Shown here: in pieces, positions 48,196 to 60,352 of the stretch
How the letters are laid out: each line of letters opens with the position of its first letter
How positions within the stretch are numbered: the first letter of the stretch is position 1
Assembly: GCA_944472155.2 (NCBI GenBank)
Contig: OX235271.1
Location: 91,897,256-91,961,255 of the forward strand
DNA from: Trichobilharzia szidati
Lineage: Eukaryota > Platyhelminthes > Trematoda > Strigeidida > Schistosomatidae
DNA: 64,000 nt
Reading direction: 5' to 3'
Program-made: the position numbers and the translations under genes
Notes under the pieces: generated by a model
The model's database searches: none
The model's input: only the letters and a program-made list of their open reading frames with translations
Told to the model about the DNA's origin: nothing

Positions 48196-48204
48196 AAATG
48201 TTTA

Positions 48205-48695
48205 TTAGTTACTAAAACTACAAACTTGGTACATAACGGGCATCAAGAGACGCGCTACACAAATATTTTCTGCCAGGGCTATAGGGTACTGACTGGACTT
48301 TCATACGGAATCAGGTGGTTATCTTAAGCGGTCGTCTTCCTGGCCTTTGAATCAAGGTATGATCCACAAGGCAGTAGAGCAGTTTCTGGAGCTGCGTTCC
48401 CATGGTTAACAATGACTAAACCAAGTTCATACGCCATTCGATCCTTTTGGATTCTGGAGCCTATGTCCACGATAAGTTTGTAATCAAAGTTTTCCAGCTA
48501 TCCTAGGTAAACAACTGGCATGTCTACCAGTCCGGCTGCAAGTGTCAGACATTTGAATTCATCCTTTCTCTTTCGTGAGGATTACGCTCTCTGCTTGTGA
48601 AGTCAGTGATTAAGACTTACTTTTCAGAGGTTATGAATGAATGCCTACATCAGAGTATTTTGAAAGGAAGACGGAAGTCTACCCACCCTCGACGG
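48205..48695 (+). repeat. R1 repeat, copy 3
   Basis: Matches 35336-35840 over nearly its whole length, including TGTCTACCAGTCCGGCTGCA and AAGTCAGTGATTAAGACTTA. It directly follows an S3 SINE. Confidence 0.7.
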
Positions 48696-49074
48696 TATCA
48701 CGTCGTTTATGGAGGAAAGTTATTTTATACCATTATGTCTCTATCTTAACATTGTCGGATACGCTAATGCACTCTTTAATGAGATATATCTGCTGTATTG
48801 TTATAACTGTGGCGGAAATTAAATGAGGACGTTGTCGCCTTGTTCTGTCTGCGCCTGACTAATATGCCTATCTGCTTCTGGTACCTTCCGATTCAGCGAA
48901 CCACGCAAATATCAAAAGACAAAGTCTGGTCTGTGACTGTGTATTGTAGTACAACAACTACGACAAACTACGACGACGACTACGACAAATAAACTTATTT
49001 AGGAAATGGTATTTATACAATTTTACAACCAATAGAGACAGCTAACAGTATTTGAAATAATTGGTCGTAATAGT

Positions 49075-49302
49075 CAATAACAAAATGCGTGGGAATGATG
49101 ATATACCACTTATGCGAGATTAACAGTCATTAAGATAGTTGAACAATAACAAAGTGCCTGGGAAATGATAATATACCACATATGCGAGATTAACAGTCAT
49201 TAAGATAATTGAACAATAACAAAGTGCGTGAGAATTGATGATATACCACTTATGCGAGATTAACAGTCGTTAAAATAATTGAACAATAACAAAGTGTGTG
49301 GG
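49075..49302. repeat. 70-bp tandem repeat, about 3.3 copies
   Basis: The units start CAATAACAAAGTGCGTG at 49075, 49144, 49214 and 49284 (69, 70 and 70 bp apart) and each contains TATGCGAGATTAACAGTC. A minisatellite with no coding frame. Confidence 0.9.
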
Positions 49303-49737
49303 ATCCTATCATGTATAGGATCCAACTGTTCTATTTATTTGTTATATATGCTTGGTTGATGATCATAATAAATTCAGTCTCTTCCGTGCATTCTTAAAAC
49401 CTTGTATAATTTGAATGTTTTTATAGAAAGTACAAGTAAGCATATAGACTGTGTAGCAGCACTATTGATTGTTTGAATTAATATTGAGGTGAAACCCAAC
49501 TTACTTCTTATGCTATAGTACACTTTCATCTATTTTGTGACAGTAGTCTATATGGCTTTTTTAGATTTTCAGTCATAAGTAAGTTCATGTCTATCATGTA
49601 GGACCCATTGGTCTGTTAATGTCTTATTGTTAATAAATTAATTTCTTAAGGTACATTTTAACAATTCAATATAGTTGCTATTTAACTCACTTCCTTTTAC
49701 TTAAATCCCGTCGTATTTGATCAAGTGGTAATAATAA
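49303..49737. other. Unassigned AT-rich sequence
   Basis: No exon or repeat was recognised. Confidence 0.35.
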
Positions 49738-49975
49738 TACCTTGTGCGGCAGTGGTTCAGCGGTAGAACGCTTGTCAGTCACGCATGTGGTTCTGGGTTC
49801 GACCCCCGGCCGGTGTAATCCTAGACCTCGATAAGCCGGTAGTATGGCCCGTAAAGAGGGAAGGTTGGGCATGAGGCTAGCAATCTCACCTCGTAGAAGT
49901 AAAACCACTGTTAACGAAACTTCAAAGCTCTAGCTGAAAGCCCTATGTTACACTTGGAACGTAAAGGAATAAGAT
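49738..49975 (+). mobile_element. tRNA-headed SINE (S3)
   Basis: Head GTGCGGCAGTGGTTCAGCGG, box B GGGTTCGACCCCCGG, body AAGGTTGGGCATGAGGCTAG, tail GCCCTATGTTACACTTGGAA then CGTAAAGGAATAAG. Confidence 0.8.
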
Positions 49976-50344
49976 TTTTTTAAAAATAGTTTCATAGCTT
50001 ACCATGATTTTATCACAGATGTTTTAGATTCAAGGCTGAATGAACTCCTTTTACTACCATCACTTTGCCGAGAAAGGTTTCGGTTGTATCTAGACTCTTA
50101 ATAGAGAGAAAATACTCATAAAAATGTAAGGAAAACAATGCTAAGAATTATAGCTGAAATTTTTGGTATGAATAACTTTTTGACCAATTTCATTCTGGTG
50201 ATAAGGAACAAAACTTCACATAATTCAGATCGCACATACGTGGAATAGAGGTTATCAGGGCTCTCAACTAACTGACTTCCACTCTTCCATTGAAAACGAG
50301 AGCACTGTAGTTAATTCTGAGGACTAAATTTCCAGATTCCTATG
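49976..50344. other. Unassigned AT-rich sequence
   Basis: Nothing recognised before the LINE B copy begins. Confidence 0.35.
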
Positions 50345-52100
50345 TCATATGCGTGGATAAATCAGTCACGAGATGAAACGAGGCAAAGCTGCGGGACCTG
50401 ATGTTATGACTCCAGAGATGTTTAAGGACAGTGAAGACAGTTTACTGTCTGTGTTAGCTGAGGTACTAAGAAGCGTCTGGGAATCAGAGGAAGTCCCGTT
50501 GGGTTGGTGTAAGTCATTGATTATCCCCGTATACAAAAAGGGAGATAAGTCTTCCTGTGATAATCACAGGAGGATTAGTTTGACTAATATGGTATCTAAA
50601 GTTCCAGGCTCAATAATCATGCTTAGAGTAAGTGGTGCTCTGGAGAAACAAACACGACAGAACAAGGCAGGCTTTAGATAAGGAAGAGAGTGTACTGATC
50701 ATATCTTCACCCTTCGACAGATTCTGGAACATAGGCAGGAGTCTAACAATTGTCATATTTTTGACTTGAAAGCGGCATTCGATACCGTCGACTGAGAGGT
50801 ACTATGGCGATGTTTATCTCTGAAGGGAATGCCGAGGAAATGCATTGCACTGATCAAGGTACTCTACTCGAACTCATGCAGCCAGGTGAGAGCTCACGGC
50901 AAGTTGTCATCTGAACTGGTGACAACCAGTGGTGTTCGATAGGGATGCCCACTATCCCCATTTCTGTTTCATTTCATCATAGATGTATTGATGGACTTAA
51001 CCCTAACTGACTTCACCGAATCAGGCATTGACTTGTTACCAGGAAATAATAGTCTCGTTGACTTAGAATATGCAGATGATATGGTTCTCCCTTCTGGGTG
51101 AAGACGCTGGCAAAATGCAGTCTTCCGAACAATTTGAGCAGAAATCCTCGAATGTTCGGCATGTAATTCGCTCCCGCCAAATGTGAAATGAGGCTACAGG
51201 ACTGACTGGAGTACATCGACTTGCTCCTAGCTTAAAGACAGGGAGTGAAGTGGTGGAGTGTGTTTATCACTTCACGTATTTGGGGAGTTGCATCAGCCAT
51301 TGTCAGCGGGTTGATCGCTGACGAAATTTCAACACGGATACAGAAGGCTCGTTTTGCACATGCCAGCTTACGCCGTCCCTGACGTAGACGTGATATCCCG
51401 CTGTCAACCAAAGCAAGGGCGTACTGCTCAGCAGTCCGCTCCGTCCTCCTTTATGGCTGTGAGACATGGCCATTGAAAGTGGTAGACAAGGAAAGACTAG
51501 CTGATTTTGATCATACGTGTCTGTGTTCTATCTCCCTGTTCAGTGGTATAATAAGGTGAGCAATATTGAGGTTAGGCATCGAGTGTAGGTAATGAGGGGA
51601 AATCAATCGACGAGGTTGTGAAGTTACACCGATTGAGATGGTAAGGACATGTGTTACTCATGCCTAGCCATCGCCTTCCTCGACGACGGGCAATGTTAGT
51701 TGACATAAGGTCTGGTTGGAAAAGAGCCACTGGTGGTCAAACCAAAGCATAGCACCAGTCAATGAAATCCACAACAGTTAGTTTAAGCCAGTCACGTAGG
51801 AAGGTGTAGACTTCCTGGTTGGGGTCCTCGGGACGGTGAAAACCAATGGCTGGAGACAATCGGTGGTCTGGCTCAAAATAGTTGTCAATGGTGCAGATGT
51901 ATCCACTCCTTGTGACTTATAATTTCCACCAAAGCTATATTGTTCTTCGATATTACTATTCTTTTTTCCTCATATCTCTGTTTACTGTCTCTGTTTTGCG
52001 TTCCTATTTACTTTCTTCTCTGGCTTTGTGTGCTGAGTGAAGTGTGGTGACTCGAACTGCTGCACACCGGTGCAAAGTTCTATGTTGAAACAAGCCAGCC
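50345..52100 (+). pseudogene. LINE B reverse transcriptase pseudogene
   Basis: Begins at MKRGKAAGPDVMTPEMFK and continues with YKKGDKSSCDNHRRISLTNM, then an in-frame TAG after QNKAGFR (50680). The remains follow: FDLKAAFDTVD*EVLWRCLS, GCPLSPFLFHFIIDVLMDL, the intact catalytic LEYADDMV, then ARIQKAR-like, KSIDEVVKLHRLRW and the 3' end ACTCGAACTGCTGCACACCG. It has about ten stops and several frame changes. The endonuclease is absent, so the copy is 5'-truncated. Confidence 0.85.
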
Positions 52101-53844
52101 AGTCACGAGATTAAGGTAAGAAAACCCAATGTTTGAAATCAAGTATAACCGAAAACACCCAAAATATGTACCGAGTCATGAAGAAAATAAAAGACCAATC
52201 AGAGAAGGAAATTTTCTTTATCGACGAGATTATCTTCAGAGGCTGTACAGTGGTATTTATATTTACCAAAAATGTATAGTTGTCTATTATTGAGTGATAG
52301 GGGTGATTTAGAAGTGGCTTCGGAAGTAAAAATAAAAGATATAAATTACGTAGTACTCAATGGCACAAAGGAAGAAAGCGTTAGAAATTTGATAAGGTTA
52401 AAATTGTTATTGAGTGAGAAGAAAGGTAGTTGAGTGTCCATTTAACAAGTGTGAAGAGGGTGAGAAAACGTACAAAAGGAACATGTGATAGTGATAATAG
52501 TGAATCAATTATTAGAGTAAAAGCAAAGTAATCATTAAAAATTGAAAAGAAAATTACGGGGAATAACTAATGAAGAGGTCGAGACCATGGTAGACAAACT
52601 CTTTCGGGGTTGTATTGACGAATTGCCAATGCCTCCACCATACACAGTGTTGCCGTAATTTCACGCCGTTTGTACCATTTGGCCTCACCTTGTAGATAAT
52701 CTTGAAAGATGACTCTGGTGGAACTGCGTGGTTTCAGTTCACCAAGTGCTTAAATGGAAGAGGTTATGAGGGATATCTCATAGGCAGTCTTGTTATCGTC
52801 GCATGGTTGGCCACTGGTTTCAATTTCTCTGTACATATTGACACTGTTTTAATAGGATTGTAATAAAATATTTATTTTTAAACTCTTGATATTAGTGAAT
52901 TATCGTGTATAAGCTTTGCTTATTGTATCTCTCTTGGTTTACTATTATTTCGCCAAGGTTTGATAACCAGCTCAATATCTAAATGTACAAACCATAGAAA
53001 GTGTATACGTTATATTTTGTTTACAGACAATAAGAGAAGAAGAGAATTTTCATGCTTGTATTCTCAGTTTAATGCTTTCGCTGATATTTTAACATAAGTT
53101 GTCTAAAATGTTTACGATATTACCCTGGATTCGCGTGTACACTTCACATGTAAATAGCAAAACATAATATATCTATGGTTATCAGAGAAAAAAAAGCATA
53201 TTGTTAACAGTGGACACTTTAAACAACTATCTTAGCGACCAAACACCAAAGACTAGATGTGTTATAAAATATGTTTAGAGAACCGTTTATCGAAAGTCAG
53301 TAATATTATACACAACGCTTTTCATTGTATTTGTGTCAAGTAATATTGAGCGGTAAAAATATTTGATTCTAGATCATACATTTACTTTATTTTCCAAATT
53401 GTTGACCAGAGTATAGATTGCCTGAGGAATCATTTTTTTTACTTGACAATAGACCCTTTGATATTGTTATCATCTGCTTTGGCAGCTCATCGGCTTGATC
53501 ATTCGAATTTCAATGAATGGCTCTCTGATTCGAATGCTCTCTCTTTGCTTCACTGCGAACAGCTGGTTAGTGGGCATTTCAGGCGATGTATCTAATTTCT
53601 CGTGTTCTCTTTATTTTGATCTACTAGAATATGAGCTTTAAACGTATTGCTTACTCTCACGAGTATTTAAAATGCTTATAACCTGCTGATTCTCAAGTTT
53701 CTACTAAGCATGAGGAAAAGCATAGTTATGGGTGGCAATGAATCCCTCCCTATACGTGAGATGATTGTTCCCGAGATTTTCAGTACAAACTGCAACTCCC
53801 TGAGAAATGGAACCAAATACCCTGCAGTCTTCACTTATTCGGCT
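52101..53844. other. Unassigned sequence
   Basis: AT-rich with no convincing exon. 52560-52800 has more balanced composition (GTTGTATTGACGAATTGCC) but no open frame of note. Confidence 0.35.
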
Positions 53845-54086
53845 ATGTTTTTTTATTCCTTTACGTTCCAAGTGGAACATAGGGCTTCAAGCTAGAGGCT
53901 TGAAGTTTCGGTAGCAGTGGTGATTATTTTTACAGGATGGGGTTGCTAGCCTCATGCCCAACCTTCCCTCTTTACCAGTCTTATTACTGGCTTAGTGAGG
54001 TAAAGGAGTGCGTCTGTGGCCGGGAATCGAACCCCGGACCACTTGCATGGTTGGCGAGCACTCTACCGCTGTACCACCGACGCACA
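53845..54086 (-). mobile_element. tRNA-headed SINE (S3)
   Basis: The minus strand reads TGCGTCGGTGGTACAGCGGT, box B GGTTCGATTCCCGG, AAGGTTGGGCATGAGGCTAG and a tail CCCTATGTTCCACTTGGAAC then GTAAAGGAATAAAAAAAC. Confidence 0.85.
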
Positions 54087-55988
54087 TTCAGCTATGTACT
54101 CGTACAATTTTATTAATTGGCTTTCAACCAAATGTTGTGCATTTGTCGAAGGAGACGAAGGAGAAATATCTTAAGCGATCGGTTGACACTTCAAGTCAGA
54201 CGTTATTGCGTCACGCCACCTACTACCTATTAATAACTATCTTACTTGAAGCGCCTAGATGAAGGGAAAGTATTATTCAATAAATTTCTCCGAGAATTCT
54301 GTACATTATATCAACACTTTTCAGAATTAAACCATTATCATTAAATTAAATTATCAGAACTTACACAATAAATGTGACTCACAGTCTGATATATGAAAAA
54401 TTTCTTCTAGATAATTGAATTCTAACAATAATCGTCAGTGAAAGCTTGTACACTGCCGAAAGGTGTAGCTAAGAAAGAGTAAACTGTGATTGCCAGCCGA
54501 CTGCCGTTAGTGAGTCACAGCTACTATAATACTGTCCAGTTGTATACAACGTCAATAACTTTCATGTCTTATTCAGATCACTAGCGTTATTCTGTGCTAG
54601 TTGATTTTAAAAGTTGCCTTACTACGACCATTATTTTGAAAACGCTACCTGACCGTTAAGACTCAGATAGTGAACAGTGAGTTATTTGAAAGTTATGAAT
54701 CTAAATACATGGCTTATTAAAGTAAAAAAACAACAACAGAAAACAGATGCAATTTTAGCAGATTCCCCACTCCACCCCAGCCCCCCTACAATTAAAAGAC
54801 ACCTGATCTAATTGAAGGTGTAGTATCCGAAAGTAATCGTAACTGATACACTAGGATGCATAATGATCGAACACTTATTCTCTACTCAAAGAAGAATTAG
54901 TAAAAGAAACTAAGTAGCTCATTTTACATAATCCATCGGTGCTAGAACTCTTGTTTCATTAAAAGATCAGATTTTTGTTTTGAGATACATGCGAAACCTA
55001 AAATCTAGGATTACTTACATTAACAATAATTATAACTTGTTTAATGAAAACGAGAATTATCTGTGTTATAGTGCAAATCTGGTTTCACAGCTTAACTCAT
55101 GCGTTTTATGAGGGTTAAGTTACCTTTTTAAATCTATTCATCATTTAGCTATTAGAAGTCACAGATACTACTCAAGGGATATCTGACAGAGACAGGGAGT
55201 TGCCGGGGGGGGGGGAAGCTCCTATGCTTTCGTTATTTTAAACTGAAGTTCGAGTATATGAAAGAAGAATAAAAAAGATTTTGGTTATTAAAAGCCTTTT
55301 TGTGAAAGATGAGTAGATTTCATTCAGTGTCAAAAAGATGTATTGGTCATCATGTTATGTTGATAGTTCATTCACGTATACTGGGTCATAAACGTGTCTC
55401 AAAATAACTTGAAACTTTCATATGAAATGACCTTTGACTAGTTAGATTTTTTGAGTATTTAGTACTATTGATTTTGTTGGTTCTGTATCACATATAACAT
55501 CATGAGATATAAAATAGAGACATGCAGTTGGAAGTGTAGGCAGCAACGGTCGCTTAGTATTTATCGAACCGAGTAATTTTTGATCTTTAAGTTGTCCTTT
55601 TGTGAAAGTATCTGTCGTGAAATGTGAAAATCCAAAAAGTACGTATGAAACAGTTATCCCTTTTGACTATTTGGTAATAATATAGACAGAGTGATTAGTA
55701 TACATGTATATGATGACTTCGGGTAAATTTGTAAAATATTTTCATTAAAATCCTGAAATTAGACTTAACTTTATGTAAACATATTTCAATAAAATAAACT
55801 AAGCATTTGTACAAAACTAACAGTATAATGATTTTTCAATTTATCAGACTGTCTTGCTGTTAACACTTTGCATAAAATAAAGTTGACCTAAATCTACTGG
55901 CATATAGATGAGATGATTGTATAATACATCTAGAATTAATGTACTCTCGTTGCTATTTCGAAAAAATATTAGTATAATGAAGTTGTAG
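54087..55988. other. Unassigned sequence
   Basis: AT-rich. A run of ten G bases lies near 55205-55214. No exon or repeat family was recognised. Confidence 0.35.
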
Positions 55989-56843
55989 TGTGGTGAGAGC
56001 TGTCTACTAGCCAAATTGGTAGACAGTAATTTACGTCAATATTTACGTTCCCAAGATTTGTCGTGAGAAACAACCAATCGGAAGACTGTGTTTTTTTGTT
56101 TACGTATCCATAGTAATGTACATGAAAATATATAAATATGCGTTGATTTCCTTAATAAATAATCTGTTGCCTGACCCTTGTCTTCTGTCGTTACAATTGG
56201 TGTCGCTGCCTACCGACAAATGGAAAGCCTATGCCCTGCAGTTTTTGATGAAGACATATGGATCTTCGTGCAGGACTTTGAGGCTTCTTCGCAGTTGAGT
56301 GGCGTCCAAGATCTGTCAGCGATGAGGCTGCTACTTGGGACGCTGCTGGGAGGTCGGGAGAAAGCAGCATATGAAAGTGTGAGCCGAAACTCCTACGAAT
56401 GTGCGGCAGGGTCAGGCAAACAGTTTCCAAAACGGGAAGGACCATACACAGTCACAAAAAGACGGGGTCAAGTATATACCATCAGAAGAGGTGACAAACA
56501 AAAACGAGTTAACGCCAGTCAGATCCAACGATGGGTGCATTGGGACAAGGCGGTCTGTAACAATCATCAACGAGAGGATGCATCACCCAGAAGGTCGGAA
56601 CGCCTGCGCGCGAAGCTATTTGACGGGGGAACGAGTGTGGTGAGAGCTGTCTACTAGCCAAATCGGTAGACAGTAATTTACGTCAATATTTACGTTCCCA
56701 AGATTTGTCGTGAGAAACGACCAATCGGAAGACTGTGTTTTTTGTTTACATATCCATAGTAATGTACATGAAAACATATATAAATATGCGTTGATTTCCT
56801 TAATAAATGATCTGTTGCCTGACTCTTGCCTTCTGTCGTTACA
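55989..56843 (+). mobile_element. Complete but internally deleted LTR retrotransposon (Ty3/gypsy-type)
   Basis: The 5' LTR is 55989-56195 and the 3' LTR 56636-56843 (207 and 208 bp, a few differences). Both are bounded by TGTGG...TTACA and flanked by the 4-bp duplication GTAG (55985-55988 and 56844-56847). The internal part is only 440 bp: a TTGGTGTCGCTGCC start region where a primer-binding site would lie, a short open frame, and a purine-rich tract ACGGGGGAACGAG before the 3' LTR. It is non-autonomous: protease, RT, RNase H and integrase core are absent. Confidence 0.9.
56220..56657 (+). pseudogene. Gag-integrase C-terminus fusion remnant
   Basis: From the ATG at 56220 an open frame of about 145 residues spans the whole internal region. 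The first ~55 residues (from MESLCPAVFDEDIWIFVQDF) look like a Gag N-terminus. Past about residue 60 it reads KREGPYTVTKRRGQVYTIRR, the GPY/F-type C-terminal region of a gypsy integrase, then a basic tail with RRSERLRAK. It is a deletion product whose frame happens to be continuous; the stop lies in the 3' LTR. Whether it is translated is unknown. Confidence 0.7.
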
Positions 56844-57064
56844 GTAGTACTTATCGAAAATCATTATGTATGCTGACTTACTGATCGATATATATACGGT
56901 GTTGAATACAGCATCGATCTGTGAAGTGTAACCATCTTGGAGCTGTTGACAGTGTCGCTAAATTCTGTATCCAAAGTCTGACAAAACTTGAGACTTCTTT
57001 ATCATACATTAATTAACTGGATGTAGCAACTACAGTCGTTTTTCAGAGTGATTGGTTGCTTATA

Positions 57065-57265
57065 CTTCTGGATTCGGTCACGAGTTGACATCAGTTAGAG
57101 AACCATTGGAAAACCTGCAGGGAGTACTGGACAGCTGTTTCGTCTTAGGTTGGACTCTTCATCAGTACGCACCCACCGTCAGGGTTCGAACCCAGGACCT
57201 TCTGGTTACAAGGCGAGCTATCTCGTAGACCATTCAGCTACTGGGACATGGTCATATGCTTTCCT
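57065..57265 (-). mobile_element. Sm-alpha-like SINE with intact hammerhead-like boxes
   Basis: The minus strand reads head CCAGTAGCTGAATGGTCTAC, box B GGGTTCGAACCC, GGTGGGTGCGTACTGATGAA, GACGAAACAGCTGTCCAGTA, CTCCCTGCAGGTTTTCCAAT and GGTTCTCTAACTGATGTCAA. CTGATGA lies at 57165-57159, GAAAC at 57141-57137, and GTC at 57132-57130. Confidence 0.85.
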
Positions 57266-57449
57266 CCTAATCATTGTTTTATTGATGGTACTTGTAAGCG
57301 TCGAATGTGATTTGTTTGTTTGTAAAACACGGTGTGTTCTTCGTTGCTAATTTAAAAAAATTAAATTGGCAACCATATGATTCATGATCGCTTATGGTAT
57401 TCAACAGCTTTTTGAGACCTTTAGAGAAAATGTCTTCTTTTAAAGTTTT

Positions 57450-57690
57450 TTTCATTCCTTTACGTTCCGAGTGAAACATAAGAATTCCAGCTAGAGACTT
57501 GAAGTTTCGGTAGCAGTGGTGTTTATTTTTACGGGATGGGGTTGTTAGCCTCATCCCCAACTTTCCATCTTTACCAGTTTCATTACTGGCCTAGGGAGGT
57601 GAAGGAGTGCGTTGGCTGGTGATCGAACCCCGGACCACATGCGTGGTTGGCAAGCATTCTACCTCTGCGCCACCGACGCTACTCAACTGT
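57450..57690 (-). mobile_element. tRNA-headed SINE (S3)
   Basis: The minus strand reads AGCGTCGGTGGCGCAGAGGT, box B GGTTCGATCACC, AAGTTGGGGATGAGGCTAAC and a tail TTATGTTTCACTCGGAACGT then AAAGGAAT. It is more diverged than its relatives. Confidence 0.75.
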
Positions 57691-58169
57691 TACTGAACTA
57701 TTCTTTTAAAGTAGGGTTGTGTTATTTGCTGATGATAGTATTTTTCTTTCAAATGTTCAAGTTATTATACGTTACCCTGTCAAATATCAACTATGCTTGC
57801 CTGACTTGACCTCCTAGATAATCACTGATTGCATAAACTAAGCGGTTAAACGATGAATTGTAATCCTTTTCTATAACCTCTTATTACAATTTTCAAACTC
57901 ATGTGACTAATCAGCCGAAAAATATGCAAACGATTACAATGAATTACAATCACGACTTTTCGTCTGAGAAATGCGTGAAATGCTTATTATTATTATTGAA
58001 TTGTTCAAAGCTTTTAAATGATAAAATATAGTTGTTTTTTTATTAAAAAAAAACAGTCAGTCACAGGATGAAAAGAAACCCTTGGCATGACCATATATCT
58101 AGACTATAAAGCAATTGTTTTTTGTAAACTGTCTTTATCACACAGAAATGAACTGTCGAAATCACTCTT
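57691..58169. other. Unassigned AT-rich sequence
   Basis: Nothing recognised. Confidence 0.35.
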
Positions 58170-58370
58170 TGTGATTTATAATATCGAATAAAATTGTATT
58201 ATTCTTCCATATTACTATTCTTTTTACCTGATATCTCTGTTCGTTGTCTCTCTCTTTTGAATCTCTATCTCAATTCTCTTCTCTTGATTTGTGTGCTACA
58301 TGGAGGGAGTGTGGCAACTCGAACTACTGTACATCTGTGCAAAGTTCTATGTTTAAACTAGTCAGTCGAA
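58170..58370 (+). mobile_element. LINE B 3' terminal fragment
   Basis: Only the non-coding 3' end: ATATTACTATTCTTTTTACC, TGATATCTCTGTTCG, TGTGTGCTACATGGAGGGAG and TGTGCAAAGTTCTATGTTTA, matching the ends at 39.7-39.85 and 51.95-52.1 kb. Confidence 0.7.
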
Positions 58371-58719
58371 ATCAAACGTTTTTACACTTCAGCATATATT
58401 CTTAATACTGATGTATTCAGCACTCTTCCAGTTGTCTATTTTGCATAATTTTGTCATTAACTGTTCATTCTCTGATATTTTACCATTTACTCATTATATA
58501 AAACTTGGTGTTTTACTGTAGTAGATTCAGTTATGTCATACATATGTACATATAATTAAGACTTCAGCCATTTCTGTGGTATGGTGGCGTGTAAAGATTT
58601 GCTGGTTTCTAATAAACAAATATGTGAACACTCTTCACCTTTGTAAGAACCTCGAAGAGTTATATGCTAGTATTACTTATGTGAAAATAGATTTCATCAT
58701 TATAATTTCCTCACTGAAG

Positions 58720-59420
58720 AATTTGCTTCATTTTTTAAGATTTTATTCACATTATTTCTGACGTTTGAATTTACCAAGGAAGGTTTAATGTGATGACGAA
58801 TTTTTAGGTTTAAAAGATCTGTTAACGTCAATTTTATGTCCTCTCTCTATATGTTTCGCTATAGAAGAGCTAGGTCTCCTGTTGTCACTATTAATAGGTT
58901 CTGAAGATTCCATTTGTTTCTGGAGCCATTTAGGAATATGCTTTGAAGCCAGCCCTTACTTCCAGAGATCGATGAGTCCTCCCTATGTATGTGTGTCCAC
59001 ATGTACATTCAAATTGGTAAATACAGTGGGATGTGACGTCATTTTTCGCATGTTCGAAGGGCTTAGATAGATATATTGGCTTTACATTCACAATTATAAT
59101 GATATTAGCTGCATAAAAAGTCTTTTTAACAGCAGCGTTCAGTCTTTGTCTAGTTATCAAGCTGCTTTGATGCCCCATATAGGGTAGCTTGATGTACACG
59201 TCTTTCTTAGGGGTGAGTTGGAGAATGGGTCTTGGTGTTCTGACTACTTTATATCTCCTGATGAAATTGTCTGGCTAATTGTTATCCACCAGAGTTTGTG
59301 TCAACTTTCTTCTTCATCAAGTGCATATTCGTTGGATTCTACTGAAGAGGCACCTTACTAAGGCTCTTTTGTACCGAACAGGGCAGAAACTGTGGTAATT
59401 AAGATACTGTCCTGTCCAGG
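58720..59420 (-). mobile_element. Penelope-like element fragment with GIY-YIG domain
   Basis: The minus strand reads LPYMGHQSSLITRQRLNAAV, KKTFYAANIIIIVNVKPIYL and SHCIYQFECTCGHTYIGRTH, the conserved Cys-rich linker and GIY-YIG core, then RSLEVRA. In another frame follow PKWLQKQMESSEPINSDNRR and SSSIAKHIERGHKID. It belongs to a different PLE lineage from the one at 540-1800. Several frame changes. Confidence 0.8.
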
Positions 59421-60334
59421 TAGGTTTGGGGCGTATCCTTAAGTTTGTGGAAGCCGTAGCAATTAGAAAGTTTAAAGCACCTCTATGCGTTCGAAGTTTT
59501 AATTGTTAATGTGAAAAGTGTTATATATTCGAACATATATATATATGCATTGAGCTCATTGTTTGTAACATCTTGTGGACAGTGAAAATCAAAGACGTAC
59601 ATGATCAGAGATATTGATATTTTATAACATTAAGGTAAATGAAGGGTAAAGTTAATCAGGAGTTCCATATTGGCACACCTTGTGGATCTGGATCACTAGA
59701 TTGACAAATTAAAAAATTCCGCCTTTACAACTCAATACATGGTGCCATCTCAATTCACCAAGTTTGTACGCCGTCGATTACTAAGCCCTGGCTGAGGGAG
59801 GCAGTCACCATAAAAACTTTCCAGCCCAATCTTTGTGTTCAGAAAAAGTTTGTTAAATCCCTCCCTATCAAACCTGACTTAGAATATTTATCCCGGGTAT
59901 TAGATTCGTTTCAATTATGTTTGATTCTGTTGATCCACATTTTTTTCTCCAAATGTATGTGACTGATTGATATTTTATTGTATAACTGTAAAGCCTGATG
60001 AGAATATTACCGAAAATGCTTCTTAGCTTGATTAAATCTCATTCTGAAATTCAAATAAAGTGCATTGGCATCATGAGAATTCACTGCTGTGCATAAAATA
60101 AATTGGTTCGACAAAGATTTCCTAAAGATTAGATACAATTAAACGTAAGAGGATAATAAGACTCTTGAAAAATGAGGAATCTGAATTCGTCTCCCCCTAA
60201 CTACTACTTGAAAGCCCTAACAATGAACCTTGTTGACATACCGTTTCGTACCATTTTGCTTCTCTAGGATCACATTGAAATCACTGATCAGTTCTCTTCA
60301 TCAGAGACTTAAGATACCACTGATTAGTTGTATG
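59421..60334. other. Unassigned sequence
   Basis: 59700-59930 shows short plausible peptide stretches but no supported exon. It could be further PLE or LINE debris. Confidence 0.3.
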
Positions 60335-60352
60335 CCAGATCGAATTGACCTG

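Noticed and set aside
49075..49302. CRISPR-like array
   Set aside because: The repeats are directly contiguous with no unique spacers, in a eukaryotic context; it is a minisatellite.
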